The position numbers and the translations under genes are program-made. Below are positions 57,690-64,000 of a stretch of 64,000 nt of DNA, one piece after another. Origin of the DNA: Odobenus rosmarus divergens (lineage: Eukaryota; Chordata; Mammalia; Carnivora; Odobenidae); the NCBI RefSeq assembly GCF_000321225.1, contig NW_004450465.1, positions 2,814,215 to 2,878,214 on the forward strand. Direction: 5' to 3'. Positions within the stretch are counted from its first letter, which is position 1. Every line of letters begins with the position of its first letter. The notes below the pieces were generated by a model. The model saw only the letters and a program-made list of their open reading frames with translations. It did not search any database and had not been told where the DNA came from.

Positions 57690-57880
57690 AGTAGGACCTG
57701 GGCCCTGAAGCCAGGAAGCCTAAGTTGAATCTTACCTCTGCCACTTGACATCTTCTGTATGACCTTGAGCCAATTACTGCTCTAAACAGTAGAATTTTAG
57801 TTTATCTGTAGAATGGTGATAACAGTAATTCCAATTTCATGAGGCTGCAAAACTCTTTAGTCTTCTGATCCCTTTCCACT
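57690..57880 (+). repeat. MIR
   Basis: CAGTAGGACCTGGGCCCTGA, TGAATCTTACCTCTGCCACT, TGTATGACCTTGAGCCAATT, TTAGTTTATCTGTAGAATGG follow the MIR order. Confidence 0.8.
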
Positions 57881-58804
57881 CTTAAAAATTAATGAGGACC
57901 CTCCAAAAGGACTTTTTTGTGAGTTAAATGTTTATATACAGTATTAGAAACTAGAAATAAGAACATTAAAACATTAATTTATTTAAATATGAAACCATTA
58001 CATGTTAGCATAACATATTGTTGTGGAAAATTTACCATATTTTCCCAAACAAAAGTAATTAGAGAGAAGCGTGATGTTGTTTTACATTTTTGCAGATCTC
58101 TCTCGTGTCTGGCTTGAGGCTAGGTTCTTATCTCTGCTTCTGCTTTCCATCTATGGAACGGTTATGTTATGATTACACTATGTTGTTTTGGTCAAAGTAT
58201 ATGATGAAAATCTGGCCTCACTCAGGTATTTAATTGGAAAAAAGAGAAGTATTTTCATAGTGTTTTCAGATAATTGTGGATGTTTTTCTTAGCTACATAA
58301 AACTTGAAAATTGAGTGTTTTTTAAAGATTAGTTGCAATGTAGAATCGGAAACCATATCAGTAAACTTTTCATATTTTTTACACTGAAATCTATTTTTCC
58401 ACCATGTACTTTTAATGCATCTTTTACCCATGTGTAATTTTATAACATCATGAATTAGTCATTTGGGAAATATTGGTTCCTTAAGTTATGCTGATTTTCC
58501 AAATGTTATCATATTTTATTATAGAATATCAAAATGTCATATTGATAATATCACCACCAATATCATCAGAAAAAGCTTTTAAGTAATAAAAATCTTCTAG
58601 GACAATAGTGTTTGCATTCTTCTTGTGGCCCACAGAATCTTAGGTTTATCCCAAGAATAAAACAAGATGAAGATGGCAATTAATGACATCAGGTTTTTTT
58701 TTTTTTTTAAATCTCTCTCTGATTGTTGTCTTTCTAGCAGTTAATTTTGTTACGTCTAGTATGTTTACATTTTGAAAAACCTTATGGGAAGAATGTCTGT
58801 TCTA
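57881..58804. other. Unassigned AT-rich stretch
   Basis: No gene recognised. A T run lies near 58694-58708. Confidence 0.35.
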
Positions 58805-59006
58805 TTTTTTTTTTTTTTTAAGAGTTATTTGAGAGAGAGAGGGAGTGGGGGTGGAGGGAGAGGGAGGGAGAGGGAGAGAAAGTTTTAAGCAGATGCTGCA
58901 CTGAGTGTGAAGCCCCATGTGGGGCTCCATCTCATGACCCTGAGATCATGACTTGAGCCAAAACCAAGGGTCAGATGCTTAACCAACTGCATCACCCAGA
59001 CACCCT
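58805..59006 (-). mobile_element. SINEC, older subfamily, minus strand
   Basis: Poly-T, GAGTTATTTGAGAGAGAGAG, GAGGGAGAGGGAGGGAGAGG, ACCCTGAGATCATGACTTGA and a decayed head CATCACCCAGACACCC. Target duplication AAGAATGTCTGTTCT (from 58789) and AAGAATGCCTATTCT (from 59007). Confidence 0.92.
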
Positions 59007-59239
59007 AAGAATGCCTATTCTTTATTCAGTAACACAGGAAATTGGATTATGTACTTCTGTAATTTCTATAGAGATGAGGGACTCATGAAGAATAATCAGG
59101 TTTATTATAGAACATATCTTGACACATAGAATTATTTTGACTTCCATGTAGAAAAAGAAGTAGGATGATTTGTTTAGGAACCAGGTAGGTACCAATGCCC
59201 AAATCTTTAGGCTGATTTGGGGATTATTCAATTTATTTA

Positions 59240-59690
59240 ACAACTGCATAACCGATCACCTCAGAACTAAGTGACTTAGTACAAGAAAAGCATTTCTCAT
59301 TTCTTGCATTTTCTATAGGTCAGGAATTTAGGAATTGTGTAACTGGGCAGTTCGGCTAGGGGGCTGCATACGGTTTCAGTCAGACGCCGGCTCTCAGCAG
59401 GAAGCCCCAGTTACTCACACCATGCAGACGGCTCCATAGGGCTCCTTGGGTGTCTTAATGCATGGTGATGGTTGGCTTTGCCCAGAGCAAGAAACCCAAA
59501 AGAGGGCAAGGTAGAAGCCACATGTCTCTTATGACATAGCCTCCAAAGTCACACATGTCATTTCTGCAATATCCTGTTGGTTATCCAGATCAGCCCTTTT
59601 TAATGCAGAAGATACTCCACAAGGGTGTGAATATGAGGAGGAGAGAATTACTGGGGACCATTTTGGAGGCTGCCTACCACAGATACCTAT
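59240..59690. repeat. Ancient interspersed repeat (family as at 1105 and 2925)
   Basis: AACTGCATAACCGATCACCT, AGAACTAAGTGACTTAGTAC, CATTTCTCATTTCTTGCATT, then CACAAGGGTGTGAATATGAG and an end GGAGGCTGCCTACCACA. The latter matches the end of the copy at 2925-3775. Confidence 0.55.
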
Positions 59691-59699
59691 TTTAGGTAC

Positions 59700-60260
59700 A
59701 GGATTGCCTTTTCTACCTGCAGAGCCTTTATCTAGGCTCCATTCCCCAGGAGCTTACAGAATATCTACTGAAAGGTGCGGCAACCCACACAACTTAGTGT
59801 CAGACCAGGGAACCCACTCCCACAGTGTGGGAGTGGGGCCATGATAATGGGCTCCATGTTTGTATCACATACTACGCCATCCAGAAGCAGCTGGTGTCTT
59901 AGGTGGCACAGTCTTCTAACAGTGCAGCAGGTGCTCCAGCTCAGAGCTAATACTTTGTGATGATGGGCTATCATTCTTCAGCCTGTAGTATATATATATT
60001 AAATCATAGGTCTCTGTACAATGCCATGTCACCACAGGAAGAAGAAATAGGTCTGGGAATCAAGTGGTGGAGGCAAGAGTGGTCTCAGTGGTGGAATTTA
60101 TGTTTCTTGTCCCTTTAAGTCTACTTCTGTAGAGTTCAAGGTCTTGATCCCCAGAGTAGGAACAATTTGCCAGCGTGCACAGCAGGGTGCCCCTTGAGCT
60201 ACAAGTTACAGTGGGGTCCAGGTTCTAGTAGGCAAGAAGAGAGTTATCATACTGACAATG
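59700..60260 (+). repeat. ERV-L-like internal remnant
   Basis: AGACCAGGGAACCCACTCCC (near 59802), GGAATCAAGTGGTGGAGGCA (near 60056) and GAGTTCAAGGTCTTGATCCC (near 60133) keep the order of integrase and dUTPase segments seen at 29215-30280, with more decay. It may belong to a MaLR or ERV-L element. Confidence 0.45.
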
Positions 60261-62379
60261 GTAATTTACTGTTAGTCTGGGTCCTCTGAAAAGCAGACAC
60301 CAAGGCAGGATTAAACACATAGGGATTTTGTTGGAGCAAAAGCCAAGGAAAGAAAATGAGTCATGTGAGGCTGGGAGAGTGGTCAGACTTCGAGGCAAGT
60401 CTCATCCTGAATGAAGTGGAGAGGGAGCAAAGGTTGGGTGGAAGGGTCCTAGACTGCTGTGCTATCTTCAGAAGTCTCAACAAGGTCACTGGGAGCCCTT
60501 GACCCAAAGTCAGCCACCAGCAGAGTCCCGTGTCTCCCAGGAAGGGCCACCATAGTATCCCTGTCATGCCCGGTCACTGGCCAGGAGCAGCTGGTGGGAA
60601 GGGCAGCCTTAAATTTCAGAGCCAGCAGCTGGGGCTCTTGGTCAGTTACACTCCCTGGAGTCGGAGTTCTGGGTGCATTCTCTTGGCTGCCACACTGATC
60701 CTGACTAGCAGGAGGCAGTAGGACTGCTTTTATACAAGAAGGAAACGAGGAATACATGTGCAACCTCCCGGTACTTCCTCACCTCATTAGAGCTGTGAAT
60801 ATATGAATATGTGTATATATTTATCTGCATAGGATTATAAGACTAGGAAGAAACACATGGAAGGATACGAATTAACTTGTAAACATGGTATGGAAGATAA
60901 TGTTGACTTGCTGATGGAAGCCCATCCCAATCCCCTTTTCCATGGCCACTTTTCAGTCAGGGATGGGTATACGGCACAGGTCAGGCTTAAGAGATGTAAG
61001 CACAATTCTACTGGTCATCATGTCTCCCTTCACCCTGCTTCCTGACCAGGATATGTGCTTGATGCATGAAGCTGCAGGAGCCATTTTAAGACCATGAAAG
61101 AAAGGCCAAAGAAGTACCAGCAGTGGAATATCTCTAGAACTTATTGTGAAGGGATACCTTTTGTTTTACTCACAGTAAATGTGTATCCTAACATATAGGG
61201 TATTTTTTGGTTATGTGAATTCATGTGGTGAAGTGGTAGGTCAAAACTTAGATAAGCAAATATAAGATCACTTGAAAAATCATGTATATGATCACATGTC
61301 ATTTACATGCATAGGTCTGCAAATATGTTTTGATAGCTGTAAAAAACAGTAAAATGATTAAATATCAAAACAGTAATATTGTCCATTTAATCTACTTTTA
61401 AACTTTATTGTCATATTACTTACATATTTAAAATTCATTTTTTTAGTTATACCTTACTTAAAAATTTGTAATGTTGTATATATTTTTTCTGTGCCAGATG
61501 TTGATTTTACTCACCTGAAAAAAAAAAAAAAACCACTTAGATTCTGTAGACGTTCTTTATTGTTTTTTTTCTAATTCATTAAACCCTTACCTTTGTCATT
61601 CCTTTCCTTCAACTTTATTTGGGATACTCTGTTCATTTTCTAACTCTTTGAGTTGAATGCTCGATATTAATTTTTAGCTTTTTTTTTTTTTGAATGTAAT
61701 AAATTTTTTTTTTTTTTTGAATTTTGGTATAATGCAGTTGGTGATGGGGCTCCCATTTTCTGCCCAGCCCCTGTTCTTAATCAGGAGGTGGATTAAACTT
61801 CTCATCCTCTGTGGAGGTGGGAGAACGCTGGGCAAAGGGGAAATGGCAGGCAATGGACAGAGGAGGTGGGTCCCCAACCCCCTACTCCACCCAGAAGTCT
61901 CCTAGACAATACTTAAGTCCCAGTAGACAATCACTACCAGGTGGTGCCCAGCCTCAACAGGGACCGGAATGATTTTAGAATGTGATCAGTAAGGGGATCT
62001 CTAGATCTCCTTGCCCATAGGCTTCTCTTTCTTTTCTTCTTTTTTATCCATTCTTTCTCTTATTATATTGTTTGTTTTCATTACACTATTCCTCCACCTC
62101 ATGTATCAGCTTGAAAGTATTCCTTATATTTCAGATATTTTACTGGCTATGGTAAAAATTTTATCATGCATAATTCACTAATTATTCGATCTTTGTTTGT
62201 TTTGCTTCCCCAAATACAAGGATTTAAGATACCTCGTCACATTTTCCATGTTATTGTTCTTTAGTGTTTCACTTTAACTTGCTTTTGGCTGTTCCAGATT
62301 GGCTCTTATGTTGCCATTGTTTTAAGTCAATTCTTATTTCTCTGCTCATTTCTTCATATTTCTTTTGAGATTCAATTTG
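60261..62379. other. Unassigned stretch
   Basis: No gene or secure repeat recognised. Poly-A near 61520-61532 and T runs near 61680-61691 and 61707-61718. A GC-richer island-like part at 61735-61900 lies between AT-rich flanks. Confidence 0.35.
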
Positions 62380-63500
62380 GGTGTCTTTCTGAAACATATC
62401 CAGTTAGTAGCTTTTTCAGCAATGGATGTCAGTGATAAATTTTTTTAGCCTTGTTTTTGAAAATATTTTTTTTTCACCCTCATTCAGGCACAATAGTTTA
62501 GTTGGGTATAAGAGAAACTCTTCTGTTTTTGCTAGTGATAATTTTGTGGTCAACCTAGTTGTTATTTCTTTTTAGGTTATCTCTCTTTTCAGGAGCTTTT
62601 AAGAGTTTTGTTTTTTGTTTGTTTAAAATTTTCACTCCAGTATATGTATCTGTGTGGCTTTTTTGTTTATTTTCTTTTATGCTACTTTCTTTGAGTTTCT
62701 TCAAACCCCCTTTCCTCTATCTTCTGCTGGACTTTATATTTGATTTAGATTTAAAAATCCAAATATATGAGTCAACTCTCCATGGTCTCTTAAACTTTCT
62801 TTGATATAGTCTATGTTTTTATTTTTCTTTGTTTTATTCTGGATGATTTCTCAAATCAATCTAATAGTTCACTAGTTCTTTTTAAGTGCATCTCATCTGC
62901 TGCTTAATTTGATTTAAAAAATTTAATGATTATACTTTTCAGTTCCAGAAGTTCTATTTGATTATTATTCAAATTGCTCACTTAAATTTTTGAGTCCTTT
63001 TTTTTTTTTTAAAAAAAGATTTTATTTACTTGAGAGAGAGACAGAGAGAGGGAGCCTAAGTAGGGGAGGGTGAGAGGGAGAGGGACAAGAAGACTCCCTA
63101 CTGAGCATGGAGGCTGATGTGGGGTTTGACACAGGGCTCCATCCAGACCCTGAGATCATGACCTGAGCCGAAGTCAGATGTTTAACCAACTGAGTCATCC
63201 AGGCACCCCTGAATCCTATCATTTTGATTTTTACTATGCTTTCTTTTATCCCCTCAATTTGAGTACACTCATTTTGCAGTGTCTTTCAGATTATTCTGTT
63301 GTTTTTTAGTTCTTGGGTTCATTATTCTTCCATGTGTTGTATCGGCTGATACTCCTCCCTGATACTTTTTCGTCGTATAGTTAGTACATTTTTACACTAA
63401 ACTTTTTCTTTTGGTAAGAGTCTCATTCACCCTGGACTGTGGATAATTCCCTGCAGAGCAGTCTTGTATTTACTTCTCTCCAGGTTCCCATGGTTTATAC
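62380..63500 (-). repeat. Old L1-type sequence, antisense, split by a SINE
   Basis: CTTTTCAGTTCCAGAAGTTC and TATTTGATTATTATTCAAAT, then ATTCTGTTGTTTTTTAGTTC after the SINE, recall the old L1M-like family at 5615-6100. Tentative. Confidence 0.45.
62999..63208 (-). mobile_element. SINEC, minus strand
   Basis: Poly-T, AAAAAAAGATTTTATTTACT, GAGAGGGAGAGGGACAAGAA, CCCTGAGATCATGACCTGAG, head GAGTCATCCAGGCACCCC. A weak duplication TGAGTCCT / TGAATCCT flanks it. Confidence 0.93.
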
Positions 63501-64000
63501 TGGTCATGGACCAGTAATTTTGTTAACTTCTTGCTTGGGAGTCCTATGACATGGAGATAGCTTAACTTCATATCCCATACCTAGATTGGGTTTGGGACTT
63601 TCCACAGGATACATATTCTATTTCAACTAGAGCCCAGAAGAGATAGCTTGCTCCCTTGTTGCTTCTCTGGACAGTAGACAGAGTTCTTTTAGTGCTCCTT
63701 TCAAGTCCTGGGAGGATTTTCAGAGTCTCAGTTTTAAGCAGAGGTCTCAGTTCTAGCCTGAACAGCTTCCAAGTCAAATTTACTTGGGACCTGTCTCCAG
63801 GCCTGATTCTTTCTTGGTTCCTTACATGTAGCTGGAGCCCTACATCTCTGGTTTTAAATTTCCTTTTGTTTCTGGCACCTAGGAACTGTCTTGGCCTTTT
63901 TTCAGGCTATGCATTTTAAAGTTTTAAAATATTTATCTAGCATTACAGGTATTTGTAGTGAGGAAGAGTCTTTGTTAAGTCAGGCTGCCATATTACCAGC
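63501..64000. other. Unassigned right edge
   Basis: No gene recognised. Overlapping frames 63568-63777 (minus) and 63656-63919 (plus) have no domain. Confidence 0.35.

Noticed and set aside
1..64000. An undescribed multi-gene system
   Set aside because: No cluster of intact genes exists in the window. Everything recognised is repeat, pseudogene or unassigned non-coding DNA.

Overview
This window is mammalian nuclear DNA from a carnivoran. It carries twenty tRNA-Lys-derived carnivore SINEs (SINEC / CAN-SINE; heads reading CCTGGGTGGCTCAG on one strand or CTGAGCCACCCAGGCGCC on the other), together with MIR, L2, L1 and endogenous retrovirus remains. The SINEs are of the types common in arctoid caniforms (bears and panda, pinnipeds, mustelids). 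The dog-type SINEC_Cf head was not seen, so a non-canid caniform is the best guess; this is inference from repeat type only.

I found no intact protein-coding gene, no convincing exon chain, no functional RNA gene and no CRISPR-like or operon-like structure. The open reading frames present are short and overlap on both strands, and most lie in repeats or low-complexity DNA. The window reads as intergenic or deep-intronic sequence, and the interest is in its layers of mobile elements.

Layout. 0-5 kb: old interspersed repeats, a compact LTR-leader-LTR element (1.9-2.9 kb, minus) and a 5'-truncated L1 with target-site duplications (4.2-4.9 kb). 5-15 kb: SINEs, MIR and L2 copies in otherwise plain sequence. 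15-18.4 kb: L1 remains, mostly antisense. 18.4-25 kb: mostly unassigned, with L2 pieces. 25.4-28.8 kb: old L1 on the minus strand, broken by younger SINEs and a younger L1 tail. 29.2-30.3 kb: an ERV-L pol remnant. 31.2-32.0 kb: an L1 3' end. 32.7-39.6 kb: a decayed class I (gammaretrovirus-like) provirus on the minus strand, with two LTRs, a primer-binding-site candidate, a polypurine tract, integrase and transmembrane-envelope remnants, and nested SINE, L1 and LTR insertions. 41.3-46.3 kb: another old antisense L1 tract, broken by a processed RPS6 pseudogene, SINEs and two MaLR-type LTRs. 47-64 kb: scattered SINE, MIR and LTR pieces, a terminal-inverted-repeat DNA transposon candidate (53.45-53.94 kb), a second ERV-L-like remnant (59.7-60.3 kb) and an L1 tract at the right edge.

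Nothing here forms a cooperating gene system. The least ordinary items are a SINE whose tRNA-like head segment is inverted (34.64-34.81 kb), the RPS6 retrocopy with a clear 14-bp target-site duplication, the short LTR-leader-LTR element, and very short L1-tail insertions with their own duplications. Family names were assigned by eye and should be confirmed with RepeatMasker.
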